Shown: positions 1 to 8,006 of the stretch, piece after piece
Layout: the number at the start of each line of letters is the position of its first letter
Position numbering within the stretch: position 1 is the stretch's first letter
Source: Roseovarius litorisediminis
GTDB lineage: Bacteria; Pseudomonadota; Alphaproteobacteria; Rhodobacterales; Rhodobacteraceae
Length of the DNA: 64,000 nucleotides
Assembly (NCBI RefSeq): GCF_900172295.1
Contig: NZ_FWFL01000001.1
Span: forward strand, 62,001 to 126,000
Direction of reading: 5' to 3'
Position numbers and translations under genes: made by a program
Notes under the pieces: generated by a model
Databases searched by the model: none
Seen by the model: only the letters and a program-made list of their open reading frames with translations
What the model was told of the DNA's origin: nothing

Positions 1-36
1 ATTGATACCGATCACCTGCATGACTAATGTCGGGTC

Positions 37-534
37 ATGAGACAGTTTTTTGTGATGGTGCTCTGGATTGCAACCCTGCCGGGTTGTGCAATGCTGGAGA
101 GGGTGGCGGGGAAGCCGGCGCCCAAACTGCCGGAACCTGCACCGGTTGAAACCGCCGAATCGGGAGTTGTGCCGTCTGGTGCGGTACCGACAGGGGCCCG
201 AACGGTGGAGGAGTTTGACACCACCTCGGCGGCGCAGCGAGCGGCAGCGGTTGCCGGGGTTGAAAAGGCCGCAGGTGAGCGTGATCTGGGGCGGACCATT
301 GCGTCGCTTGGATCCCCGACCGAGCCCGGATTCTGGTTGAAAACACCACTGGTGTCCGAACCGGCGCGCGGACGGGTGGAGTATGCAGAAACCGGCAGCT
401 CCGTTGTGTTGGACCTGATCCCGATTGAGGGGGCAAAGACTGCTGGTAGTCGGATATCGCTGGCCGCGCTGCGTCTGTTGGGGGCACCGCTGACAGGCTT
501 GCCTGAAGTTCGGGTCTTTCTGGTTAAGAACTAA
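37..534 (+). CDS. Small envelope lipoprotein next to the GTA cluster
   Basis: A 165-residue protein with an N-terminal hydrophobic segment ending in a lipobox-like LPGC, so Cys17 is the probable lipidated residue and the mature protein would be membrane anchored. It continues with a Pro/Ala-rich linker (about residues 25-60) and a C-terminal half with no motif I recognise. Similar Rhodobacterales lipoproteins beside GTA clusters are often mislabelled galactarate dehydratase; nothing enzymatic is visible here. It lies 288 bp upstream of GTA g1 on the same strand, separated from it by a terminator. The function is unknown. The coding call is firm; the lipoprotein call is moderate because the lipobox is not a perfect L-A/S-G/A-C. 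Confidence 0.7.
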   Translation: MRQFFVMVLWIATLPGCAMLERVAGKPAPKLPEPAPVETAESGVVPSGAVPTGARTVEEFDTTSAAQRAAAVAGVEKAAGERDLGRTIASLGSPTEPGFWLKTPLVSEPARGRVEYAETGSSVVLDLIPIEGAKTAGSRISLAALRLLGAPLTGLPEVRVFLVKN

Positions 535-641
535 CAGAGCGCCGATAGCGGATGTGAGATGTGTACAATAGCTGCGCAGAACGGAAGCGAATTTCGGATT
601 TCTCTGATTTTAAGAAGTTAATAAAATGTAATAATAACTTA

Positions 642-670
642 CGGTTAGCGTGCGAATCTGCTGCGGTTAG
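642..670 (+). promoter_or_regulatory. Direct repeat CGGTTAG, 22-bp period, upstream of GTA genes
   Basis: The heptamer CGGTTAG occurs at 642-648 and again at 664-670, exactly 22 bp apart, about two helical turns. It lies at the edge of an AT-rich stretch (598-645) and just before a TTGACT hexamer (673-678) that could serve as a -35 element. This is the only obvious control region for the GTA cluster. Regulator binding is an inference. Confidence 0.35.
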
Positions 671-726
671 ACTTGACTTTGCGAACGGTGTCGTCTACAG
701 GTTGTGACATGCTGGAAGAGGTGCGC

Positions 727-762
727 AAACGACCCCGGGTGTGACCCCGGCGGTCGTTTTTT
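727..762 (+). terminator. Intrinsic terminator between lipoprotein gene and GTA g1
   Basis: ACGACC at 729-734 pairs with GGTCGT at 752-757, with inner CCGGG/CCCGG pairing, and is followed by six T residues. It either ends the upstream lipoprotein transcript or acts as an attenuator for the GTA leader, because the candidate -35 hexamer lies upstream of it. Confidence 0.75.
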
Positions 763-822
763 CATGTCTTCACGATGCGGAGGGGCCCGGAGAATGGCAA
801 TCGCATGAGGCAATGAGCACAC

Positions 823-1173
823 ATGGTTTTAATCACCCCCGATGAGGGGCCCACGGGCCTGACGACCTCGATCAACTCGCTTGAACGCCAGTTGGCGGAC
901 ATGAAGGAGGACCTTGAGGCGATCTACGACAAAATCAGAGCCGGTGACTTGAGTGAATTGAAAGAGGCGAACAAGGCCACAGCCGAAATCCGGCAGTGGT
1001 TGAAAATCGCGATTGAAGCGGAGGCGCAACTTGAAAAACGCAGAAAACACGAAAAAGGCATCGTCCACGACTTTGCCCTCGACTTTGACGATGCACGGGC
1101 TCAGATCGGGTGCCGCCTGGATCGTCTCAGAAGGGCAAGATGCCCAGGACGAGTTCCTCGATGCGCTGAGTGA
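823..1173 (+). CDS. GTA g1, small terminase subunit (TerS-like)
   Basis: A 116-residue, charged, helix-rich protein with a central coiled-coil-like stretch (SINSLERQLADMKEDLEAI, about residues 17-35) followed by the EKRRKHEKGIVHDFALD segment and an Arg-rich C terminus (CRLDRLRRAR), the pattern of GTA g1. In the RcGTA system g1 is the small terminase, which engages DNA for packaging with g2. Its 3' end overlaps g2 by about 80 bp in another frame, as in other GTA clusters. An earlier in-frame ATG at 805 is followed directly by a stop, so 823 is the first usable start. The gene appears intact although most of the structural cluster is gone. Confidence 0.75.
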   Translation: MVLITPDEGPTGLTTSINSLERQLADMKEDLEAIYDKIRAGDLSELKEANKATAEIRQWLKIAIEAEAQLEKRRKHEKGIVHDFALDFDDARAQIGCRLDRLRRARCPGRVPRCAE

Positions 1174-2443
1174 CGGCGAGTTGTTGGCACTGCCGTTTAT
1201 CTTTGAATTCTGGGCGCTGGAGCATCAGTTGCCACCCGAAGGCGACTGGCGCGCCTGGGTTGCGATGGGCGGGCGCGGTGCGGGCAAGACTCGCGCCGGT
1301 GCCGAATGGGTGCGCGCGCAGGTGGAGGGGGCAAAACCCCTGGATAAAGGGCGTTGCAAGCGGCTGGCGCTGGTAGGCGAGACGATTGACCAGGTGCGCG
1401 AGGTGATGATCTTTGGGGAAAGCGGTATCCTGGCCTGCTCGCCCCCCGACCGGCGACCGGAATGGCAGGCGACGCGCAAGCTGCTGATCTGGCCAAATGG
1501 GGCCACAGCACAGGCGTTTTCGGCGCATGATCCTGAGGGATTGCGCGGGCCACAATTTGACGGCGCCTGGGTTGATGAACTGGCAAAGTGGAAAAAGGCG
1601 CGCGAGACCTGGAACATGCTGCAGTTTGCTTTGCGGCTGGGCGAGGACCCAAGGGTATGCGTGACCACCACACCGCGCAACGTAGGCGTGCTTAAAGAAC
1701 TGCTGGAGGCTGACTCGACGGTGGTGACATCGGCACCAACTGAGGCAAACCGGGCGTTTCTGGCGGAAAGTTTCCTGGATGAGGTGCGCGCAAGGTATGC
1801 GGGCACGCGACTGGGGCGGCAGGAGCTGGACGGTATTCTGGTGGATGAGGCCGAGGGAGCGTTGTGGACGACTGCGGAGTTGGAAGGGGCCCGGGTAGAC
1901 AAGCTGCCAGAACTGGATCGGATTGTGGTTGCGGTGGATCCGCCGGTGAGTGGCAAGACCACATCGGATGAGTGCGGGATTGTGGTGGTAGGGGCCATAA
2001 CCCAGGGGCCGGTGCAGGATTGGCGGGCGTATGTTCTGGCCGATGCCAGTATTGGCGCAGCAAGCCCGGCAAGCTGGGCTAATGCCGCCATCAGGGCGAT
2101 GGAGCAGTACGGGGCCGACAAGCTGGTGGCCGAGGTCAATCAGGGCGGTGATCTGGTGGAACAGGTGATCCGGCAGGTTGATCCGATGGTGCCGTTCAAA
2201 AAGGTGCACGCCAGCCGGGGCAAGGTGGCCAGGGCCGAGCCGGTGGCGGCGCTATACGAGCAAGGGCGGGTGCATCATGTGCGCGGGCTGGGCGCGCTGG
2301 AGGACCAGATGTGCGCGATGACGGCACAGGGGTTTGAAGGCAAGGGCAGCCCGGATCGCGTGGATGCGCTTGTCTGGGCGCTGACCGAGCTGATTATCGA
2401 GCCTTCGGCCAAATGGCGCAGCCCGCAGATAAGGGCAATCTAA
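1091..2443 (+). CDS. GTA g2, large terminase (ATPase/nuclease)
   Basis: A full-length terminase large subunit of 450 residues when read from ATG 1091; an upstream in-frame start at 1013 would add a basic tail unlike the family. The ATPase domain shows Walker A GGRGAGKT near residue 60 and a Walker B region (FDGAWVDELAKW) near 155. The RNase H-like nuclease domain begins near residue 275 (VVAVDPPVSG) and has a late acidic motif SPDRVDALVWAL near 420. In GTAs this motor cuts and pumps random host DNA into capsids. It has no frameshift. Unusually, the gene is not followed by a portal gene: a rearranged non-coding stretch and a truncated g13 come next. Confidence 0.9.
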   Translation: MHGLRSGAAWIVSEGQDAQDEFLDALSDGELLALPFIFEFWALEHQLPPEGDWRAWVAMGGRGAGKTRAGAEWVRAQVEGAKPLDKGRCKRLALVGETIDQVREVMIFGESGILACSPPDRRPEWQATRKLLIWPNGATAQAFSAHDPEGLRGPQFDGAWVDELAKWKKARETWNMLQFALRLGEDPRVCVTTTPRNVGVLKELLEADSTVVTSAPTEANRAFLAESFLDEVRARYAGTRLGRQELDGILVDEAEGALWTTAELEGARVDKLPELDRIVVAVDPPVSGKTTSDECGIVVVGAITQGPVQDWRAYVLADASIGAASPASWANAAIRAMEQYGADKLVAEVNQGGDLVEQVIRQVDPMVPFKKVHASRGKVARAEPVAALYEQGRVHHVRGLGALEDQMCAMTAQGFEGKGSPDRVDALVWALTELIIEPSAKWRSPQIRAI

Positions 2444-2592
2444 AGCGTTAGAACGCGTTTTGCCGGCTGGTTGGGCCTGTCTTTATTTGGACAGATTTCC
2501 GCGGGTAGAAAGAAAACAGCCGGGCCCAAGGGCCCGGCGTTATCGTTTTCACGTAGGTGAAACTTCAGGCTGCCTTGCGCTTGCGCCGCACG
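2444..2592. other. Rearrangement junction replacing GTA g3-g12
   Basis: In a normal GTA cluster the portal gene g3 starts almost directly after g2. Here about 150 bp of non-GTA sequence follows the g2 stop. Read on the minus strand, the part nearest the truncated g13 gives an in-frame basic tail (VRRKRKAA, then TGA near 2570) followed by a strong terminator, the typical 3' end of an unrelated gene. The g13 homology then begins in mid-protein at about 2590. This supports a deletion or inversion that removed g3-g12 and the first part of g13. An assembly misjoin would look the same. Confidence 0.6.
2507..2538 (-). terminator. Minus-strand intrinsic terminator at the GTA deletion junction
   Basis: GCCGGGCCC (2519-2527) and GGGCCCGGC (2530-2538) form a very strong GC stem. 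On the minus strand it is followed by TGTTTTCTTTC, a proper T tract. No minus-strand gene remains to use it, apart from a short tail ending at a TGA near 2570, so it appears stranded from a gene that is no longer there. Confidence 0.7.
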
Positions 2593-3111
2593 GGTAAGGC
2601 GTTCGAGGCAGAACTGCGCGGTTTGACCGAGGCGCTTAACCAGCCTTTGGGCAGGGTTTACCAAAAATCGTGCAGTGCGGTGCTGGGCGACGCAGACTGC
2701 GGTTTTGATCTGACCACGCCCGGCTATGTGACCGAACCTGCTGTGGAAGTGGTCGAGGATCGGCGGGTTTTCCGATTTACTGCGCTGGAAGGTTTTGCTG
2801 AAGGTTGGTTTCGCCATGGGGTGTTGCGCGTGACCAGCGGGGCGGCCACCGGGTTGCAAGGTCTGATCAAACGCGACCGGGCAGAGGACACGGGTCGGGT
2901 GATCGAGCTGTGGCATCCGCTGCGCGCGCAGGTGCAGCCCGGAGACGGCCTGCGGATCCAGGCGGGGTGCAACAAACGCATGTCGACCTGCCAGTTCAAG
3001 TTTAACAATCTGGGCAACTTTCAAGGGTTTCCGGACATTCCTGGCGATGACTGGACCATCACCGACCCGCGTAAATCGGGTCGTCTGGATGGTGGGAGCC
3101 GCCGGACATGA
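2557..3111 (+). pseudogene. GTA g13 remnant (DUF2163 / Phage_BR0599 C-terminal part)
   Basis: The open frame matches only the C-terminal part of GTA g13, normally near 290 residues. The recognisable GTA segment runs from GKAFEAELRGLTEALNQP through a Cys-rich C-terminal domain (QKSCSAVLGDADCGFD, then CNKRMSTCQFKFNNLGNF) typical of phage BR0599-like proteins. The N-terminal DUF2163 portion is absent. The first residues (MKLQAALRLRR) come from the junction sequence, and the GTG start at 2557 has no convincing ribosome binding site. The stop overlaps the g14 start as ATGA, as in intact clusters. In RcGTA this protein is part of the distal tail. I call it a truncated, probably non-functional gene. 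Confidence 0.75.
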
Positions 3112-3551
3112 GCAATATCGGAGATCAGGTGGTTCTGGCTGCACGCGGCTGGATCGGCACGCCCTATCGCCACCAGGCATCCTGCAGGGGGGCCGGTACC
3201 GATTGTCTGGGCCTGTTGCGCGGTGTCTGGCGCGAGGTTCTGGGCGACGAACCCGAACGCCCACCGGCCTATTCGATGGACTGGTCCGAACCTGCCCGCG
3301 TCGAGGCGCTGTGGCAGGCGGCAAAGCGTCATCTGTTGACCAAGGCGCTGGAAGACGAGGCACCGGGGGATGTTTTGCTGTTCCGGATGCGCGACGGATC
3401 GGTGGCCAAGCACCTTGGACTGGCTGGAAAGACCGGCGCGCAGGCCACATTCATTCATGCATATTCGGGCCACGCGGTGGTGGAAAGCCCCCTGAGTGCC
3501 CCCTGGCGGCGGCGCGTCGTGGCCCGGTTCAAATTCCCTCAGGAGGGGTAG
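3108..3551 (+). CDS. GTA g14, NlpC/P60-type cell-wall peptidase
   Basis: A 147-residue NlpC/P60-fold protein. The catalytic Cys is in AGTDCLGL near residue 33, and the candidate His is in AKHLGL or FIHAYSG in the last third. In GTA particles this enzyme belongs to the tail tip and cuts peptidoglycan during delivery. The length is normal for the family and the frame is intact. The start overlaps the g13 remnant by 4 bp (ATGA), and g15 follows after 3 bp behind a strong ribosome binding site, so the g13-g14-g15 order is native. With no head or tail tube encoded here, it cannot act in particles unless missing parts lie elsewhere. Confidence 0.85.
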   Translation: MSNIGDQVVLAARGWIGTPYRHQASCRGAGTDCLGLLRGVWREVLGDEPERPPAYSMDWSEPARVEALWQAAKRHLLTKALEDEAPGDVLLFRMRDGSVAKHLGLAGKTGAQATFIHAYSGHAVVESPLSAPWRRRVVARFKFPQEG

Positions 3552-3554
3552 ATC

Positions 3555-6500
3555 ATGGCGACAGTAATTTTATCGGCGGCTGGAGCTGCTGCCGGTGGCG
3601 CAATCGGCGGCTCGGTTCTTGGGGTCTCTTCGGTTGCGCTTGGTCGATTTGCAGGGGCGCTGATCGGCCGGTCGATTGACCAGCGGCTGATGGGGCAGGG
3701 ATCAGAAGTGGTTGAGAGCGGCCGCGTCAGCCGCCTGCGCCTGACAGGTGCCGGCGAAGGGGATGCGGTCGCACAGGTTTTTGGGCGCATGCGTGTCGCG
3801 GGCCAGGTGATCTGGGCTACAGAGTTTCGCGAAGATGTAACCGTGACGGGTGGCAGCCGGGGCGGAGGTGGCAAAGGCAGGCCACCCAGGCCAGCCACGC
3901 CCACGCGGCACGAGTTCAGCTATTCGGTCAGTCTGGCGATTGCCTTGTGCGAGGGCGAGATTACCAATGTGGCCCGCGTCTGGGCTGATGGCACCGAAAT
4001 CTCCCGCGACAGCCTGAATATGCGCCTTTATCGCGGGACAAGGGACCAGCTGCCGGACCCCAAGATCGAGGCGGTTGAGGGGGCCGGCAATGTGCCCGCC
4101 TATCGCGGCACAGCCTACGTAGTGATCGAGGATCTGGAACTGGGCGCCTTTGGGAACCGGTTGCCGCAGCTGAGTTTTGAGGTCTGCCGCCCGTCGCAAT
4201 CCGGTCAACCTGGCGCCGCGCTGGACCCGGCCCATGGTATCCGGGGGGTCGCCATGCTACCCGGCAGCGGTGAATATGCGCTGGCCACCAGCCCGGTCCG
4301 AATGAATTTTGGTCTTGGGGCCGGTGGGTTGGCCAACGTGAATTCCCCCTCTGGCAAGGCGGATTTCACAACCTCTCTTGAGGCAATGACCGGTGAATTG
4401 CCGGGCTGTCGGTCGACCTCGCTGGTGGTCGGCTGGTTTGGTGACGATCTGCGCTGTGGCGAGTGCACCATTCGGCCTAAGCTGGAACAAAAGCAATTCG
4501 ACAGCTCGAACATGCCGTGGACGGTGTCAGGTCTCAGCCGGGCAAGCGCCGGGTTGGTGGCCCGAGACGCCACAGGCAAGCCAGTCTATGGCGGAACACC
4601 CACAGATGCTTCGGTGATAGAGGCCATTCTGGGCCTGCAGCAGGCGGGTCAGGAGGTAATGTATTATCCGTTCATCCTGATGGAGCAGGGGCCGGGCAAT
4701 GGCCTGCCGGACCCCTATAGTGATGCTGTAGATCAGCCGGTTCTGCCTTGGCGCGGGCGGATAACCACGTCAAAAGCGCCGGGTCAGCAGGGCAGCCCTG
4801 ACGGTACGACAGTTGCCGAGACAGAAGTGGCCGCATTTTTCGGCACCGCGCGTGCCGCGCATTTTTCTGTGACGCCGGTCAACGGGCCTTCGGCGCCCGC
4901 GTCCCAGCCGAACGGCCCGCTTGATCTGCTCAGCTTCGGGGGCCCAACCAAGCAGAGCCCGGTCAGCTATAGTGGTCCGGGGGAATGGAGCTACAGGCGG
5001 TTCATTCTGCATCAAGCTGCGCTATGCGCCGCCGTTGGGGGCGTTGAAAGCTTTTGTATAGGCTCGGAAATGCGCGGGTTGACGCAGGTGCGCGGGCCCG
5101 ACAACGGCTTTCCCGCAGTTGCGCAACTGATCGAGCTGGCCGCCGAGGTGCGCGCGCTGCTGGGGCCGGGTGTCAAGATCGGCTATGCTGCCGACTGGTC
5201 CGAGTATTTTGGCTATCAACCAGGAAATGGCGACCGGTTTTTCCATCTCGATCCTTTGTGGGCGGATGGCAATATCGATTTTATCGGCATCGACAATTAC
5301 ATGCCCCTGTCCGACTGGCGTGATTGCACGGACCACAAGGATGCGTATTGGGGGGCGATCTACGATCTGGACTATCTGCAATCGAATATCGAAGGCGGCG
5401 AAGGCTATGACTGGTTCTATCATTCCCCGCAGGCGCGCGCGGCGCAGATCCGCACACCAATCACCGATGCGGCCCATAACGAGCCATGGATCTGGCGGTT
5501 CAAGGATATCCGCAACTGGTGGCTGAACCCGCATCACGAAAGGGTTGGGGGTGAACGTAACCCCGTGCCAACCGCCTGGCTGCCGCAGTCAAAGGCGATC
5601 CGCTTTACCGAATTTGGCTGTGCTGCCGTGGATAAAGGTAGCAATCAACCCAACAAGTTTCTTGATCCCAAATCGTCTGAATCCAGCCTGCCGTATCATT
5701 CTGACGGTCAGCGGGACGATCTGATGCAGTTGCAATACCTTCGCGCGATGATCGGTTATTGGGGGGATCCCTCGAACAATCCGGTATCTGAAGAATATGG
5801 CGCGCCTATGGTGGATATGGAGCACGCCCATGTCTGGGCTTGGGATGCACGCCCTTTTCCGTATTTCCCCAACAATCGCGGGCTTTGGTCAGATGGTGAA
5901 AACTACGCTCGCGGACACTGGATAACAGGACGCACATCGGCACGGACGCTGGCATCGGTTGTGGACGAGATCAGCACGCGTGCTGGGCTGAGACATCTGG
6001 ATGTCAGCGCGCTGCACGGGCTTGTACGAGGCTATCTTGTGGACCAGGTCGGCGAGGCACGAGGCGCGTTGCAGCCGCTGATGCTGCGGTACGGGTTCGA
6101 CGCAGTCGAGCGTGACGGTGCTTTGCGTGTGAAATTGCGCGACGGAGAGGTCGACCATGTGATCGACCCCGACACATTGGTGCGCGATCCAGAACTGGCT
6201 GGCGTGATGGAGGAAACCCGCGGCAGTGCGGCTGAACTTGCAGGCCGGGTGCGGCTGCGGTTTGTCGAGGCGGATGGCGATTATGAGGTTATTGCCGAAG
6301 AAGCGATATTGCCGGATGACACAACACATGCGGTCTCAACCTCGGAAATGCCGCTGGCGATGACCCGCGCCGAGGGGCGCCAGACGGTTGAACGCTGGCT
6401 GTCCGAGGCACGGGTATCGACCGATACGTTGCGTCTCTCGCTGCCACCTTCACAGCTATCGGCAGGGGCCGGTGATGTGCTGGCTCTGCAAGAAAGCGGC

Positions 6501-7577
6501 GGCAAGGGCCTGTTCCGCATCGACCGGGTCGAGCAAATGGGCAACGCCCAGAGGATCGAGGCGGTGCGGGTTGAGCCGGAAAGCTATCGCCCGATCTTGA
6601 TTGACGAGATTGCCGCACGGCTGCGCCCGTTTAATGCGCCGGTGCCGGTGGCGCCACTGTTTCTGGACTTGCCGTTGATGACCGGTGAAGAGGTGCCGCA
6701 TGCGCCGCATGTGGCGGTGATGGCTGATCCATGGCCGGGATCGGCGGCGCTGTATTCATCGGACTCCGATGCTGACTACCGGCTTAACAGCATTTTGGCA
6801 GCCCGCTCGTCGGTGGGCATCACCGAAACGCCCTTGCATCCGGCGCGCAGTGGGCTGATTGACCGGGGGGAAGGGCTGATCGTGAAAATGCGCTTTGGCG
6901 AGTTGGAAAGCGTCGGCGACGATGCGCTTTTGTCGGGCGCCAACCTTTGTGCCATCGGGGATGGTATGCCGGGCGGGTGGGAGTTGTTTCAGTTCCGTGA
7001 TGCCGAGCTGGTCGACATCGATACCTATATCCTGCGCCACCGGTTGCGTGGACAGCTGGGCACTGATGCTGCAGGGGTATCTGCCTGGCCGCCCGGTTCA
7101 TTCGTGGTGCGGCTCGATGGCACGCCGCCGCAGATCGAACTGGCCGAGGCCCGGCGCGGCGTGGCGCGGCACTACCGGATCGGCCCGGCGGAACGCCCGG
7201 TTGACGACCCATCGTATCAACATGCGGTGTTGGCCTTTGACGGGATCGGTCTGCGCCCCTATGCGCCGGTGCACTTGCGTGCAAAGGAGCAGCCGGGCGG
7301 TGATCTGCGGGTCAGCTGGGTCCGGCGGACCCGTATCGGTGGCGACCGCTGGGACACACCCGAAGTGCCTTTGGGCGAGGAAAGCGAAAGCTATCTGGTC
7401 AGGGTCATGCAGGGCCCCGCAGTGATCCGACAGGAGATTGTCAGCACACCGGGCTGGGTTTATGGCGCGGTTGCGCGGGCGACTGATGCGCTCAGTGGGG
7501 AGTACCGGATTGAGGTGGCGCAAATTTCAGCCAGCTTCGGACCGGGCGTATTTGCAGGGTTGCCCCAAACCGTCTGA
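3555..7577 (+). CDS. GTA g15, tail hub/host-specificity megatron protein
   Basis: A 1340-residue protein that matches GTA g15 along its whole length. A glycine-rich hydrophobic N terminus (AAGAAAGGAIGGSVLG) comes first. The GTA TIM-barrel-like domain spans roughly residues 470-770 (IGYAADWSEYFGYQPGNGD, IDFIGIDNYMP), and a phage-tail_3-like region spans about 830-990. The protein is thought to form the baseplate hub and contact the recipient cell. Its start is fixed by AGGAGGGG six bases upstream of ATG 3555. There is no stop or frameshift, so either the deletion upstream is recent or the gene is still selected. It ends 7 bp from the convergent dksA-like gene. Confidence 0.9.
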   Translation: MATVILSAAGAAAGGAIGGSVLGVSSVALGRFAGALIGRSIDQRLMGQGSEVVESGRVSRLRLTGAGEGDAVAQVFGRMRVAGQVIWATEFREDVTVTGGSRGGGGKGRPPRPATPTRHEFSYSVSLAIALCEGEITNVARVWADGTEISRDSLNMRLYRGTRDQLPDPKIEAVEGAGNVPAYRGTAYVVIEDLELGAFGNRLPQLSFEVCRPSQSGQPGAALDPAHGIRGVAMLPGSGEYALATSPVRMNFGLGAGGLANVNSPSGKADFTTSLEAMTGELPGCRSTSLVVGWFGDDLRCGECTIRPKLEQKQFDSSNMPWTVSGLSRASAGLVARDATGKPVYGGTPTDASVIEAILGLQQAGQEVMYYPFILMEQGPGNGLPDPYSDAVDQPVLPWRGRITTSKAPGQQGSPDGTTVAETEVAAFFGTARAAHFSVTPVNGPSAPASQPNGPLDLLSFGGPTKQSPVSYSGPGEWSYRRFILHQAALCAAVGGVESFCIGSEMRGLTQVRGPDNGFPAVAQLIELAAEVRALLGPGVKIGYAADWSEYFGYQPGNGDRFFHLDPLWADGNIDFIGIDNYMPLSDWRDCTDHKDAYWGAIYDLDYLQSNIEGGEGYDWFYHSPQARAAQIRTPITDAAHNEPWIWRFKDIRNWWLNPHHERVGGERNPVPTAWLPQSKAIRFTEFGCAAVDKGSNQPNKFLDPKSSESSLPYHSDGQRDDLMQLQYLRAMIGYWGDPSNNPVSEEYGAPMVDMEHAHVWAWDARPFPYFPNNRGLWSDGENYARGHWITGRTSARTLASVVDEISTRAGLRHLDVSALHGLVRGYLVDQVGEARGALQPLMLRYGFDAVERDGALRVKLRDGEVDHVIDPDTLVRDPELAGVMEETRGSAAELAGRVRLRFVEADGDYEVIAEEAILPDDTTHAVSTSEMPLAMTRAEGRQTVERWLSEARVSTDTLRLSLPPSQLSAGAGDVLALQESGGKGLFRIDRVEQMGNAQRIEAVRVEPESYRPILIDEIAARLRPFNAPVPVAPLFLDLPLMTGEEVPHAPHVAVMADPWPGSAALYSSDSDADYRLNSILAARSSVGITETPLHPARSGLIDRGEGLIVKMRFGELESVGDDALLSGANLCAIGDGMPGGWELFQFRDAELVDIDTYILRHRLRGQLGTDAAGVSAWPPGSFVVRLDGTPPQIELAEARRGVARHYRIGPAERPVDDPSYQHAVLAFDGIGLRPYAPVHLRAKEQPGGDLRVSWVRRTRIGGDRWDTPEVPLGEESESYLVRVMQGPAVIRQEIVSTPGWVYGAVARATDALSGEYRIEVAQISASFGPGVFAGLPQTV

Positions 7578-7583
7578 AGCACC

Positions 7584-7922
7584 TTAACCGCGCGCGCACT
7601 GAATGCACTTGGCGGCGGCTGGATCAAGTTCCAGTCGCCGCGTGGCAATGTCATCGCCGCAATCCTCGCAATAGCCATACTCGCCGTCTTCAAGCCGTGC
7701 CAATGCCGCCGTCAGACGGGTTTTCTGGGCCTGACGCCGGGCGTGGTTGGCCTTGGCCATCGCCTGATTCTGCAGGGCGTCCATTCGGCTCAGCCGGCCC
7801 ACTGCCTGTTGATCCAGTTGCACCGTCGCCTGTCCAGCCTGTCCTAGTGCGTCCTCGTTTTCCAGTTCCTGCATCCGCGCAAGGATGATTTCGCGGAATT
7901 TGGCCAGTTCGGAGTCATTCAT
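7584..7922 (-). CDS. DksA/TraR-family zinc-finger protein
   Basis: A protein of about 112 residues with an N-terminal helical coiled-coil region and a C-terminal C4 zinc finger: CEDCGDD, then CIQCARG 17 residues on. DksA/TraR proteins bind the RNA polymerase secondary channel and tune promoters with ppGpp. I chose the ATG at 7922 (MNDSELAKF) because GGAG lies nine bases upstream of it, whereas earlier in-frame ATGs have no spacing for it. It is divergent from cysE over 84 bp. It is shorter than E. coli DksA (151 residues), so it is one of the small DksA-like paralogues common in alphaproteobacteria. Confidence 0.8.
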   Translation of the reverse strand: MNDSELAKFREIILARMQELENEDALGQAGQATVQLDQQAVGRLSRMDALQNQAMAKANHARRQAQKTRLTAALARLEDGEYGYCEDCGDDIATRRLELDPAAAKCIQCARG

Positions 7923-8006
7923 ATTCATTATCTCCGTCATCACGGCTTTGCATTTTACCATCCGTGCCTATCTGGTATAGTCAAGCACAGTGGAAGGAGC
8001 ATGCAA

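Noticed and set aside
1-7577. Prophage interpretation of the terminase/tail genes
   Set aside because: g1, g2, g13, g14 and g15 match the GTA type in order and domain content; there is no integrase, lysis, replication or repressor gene.
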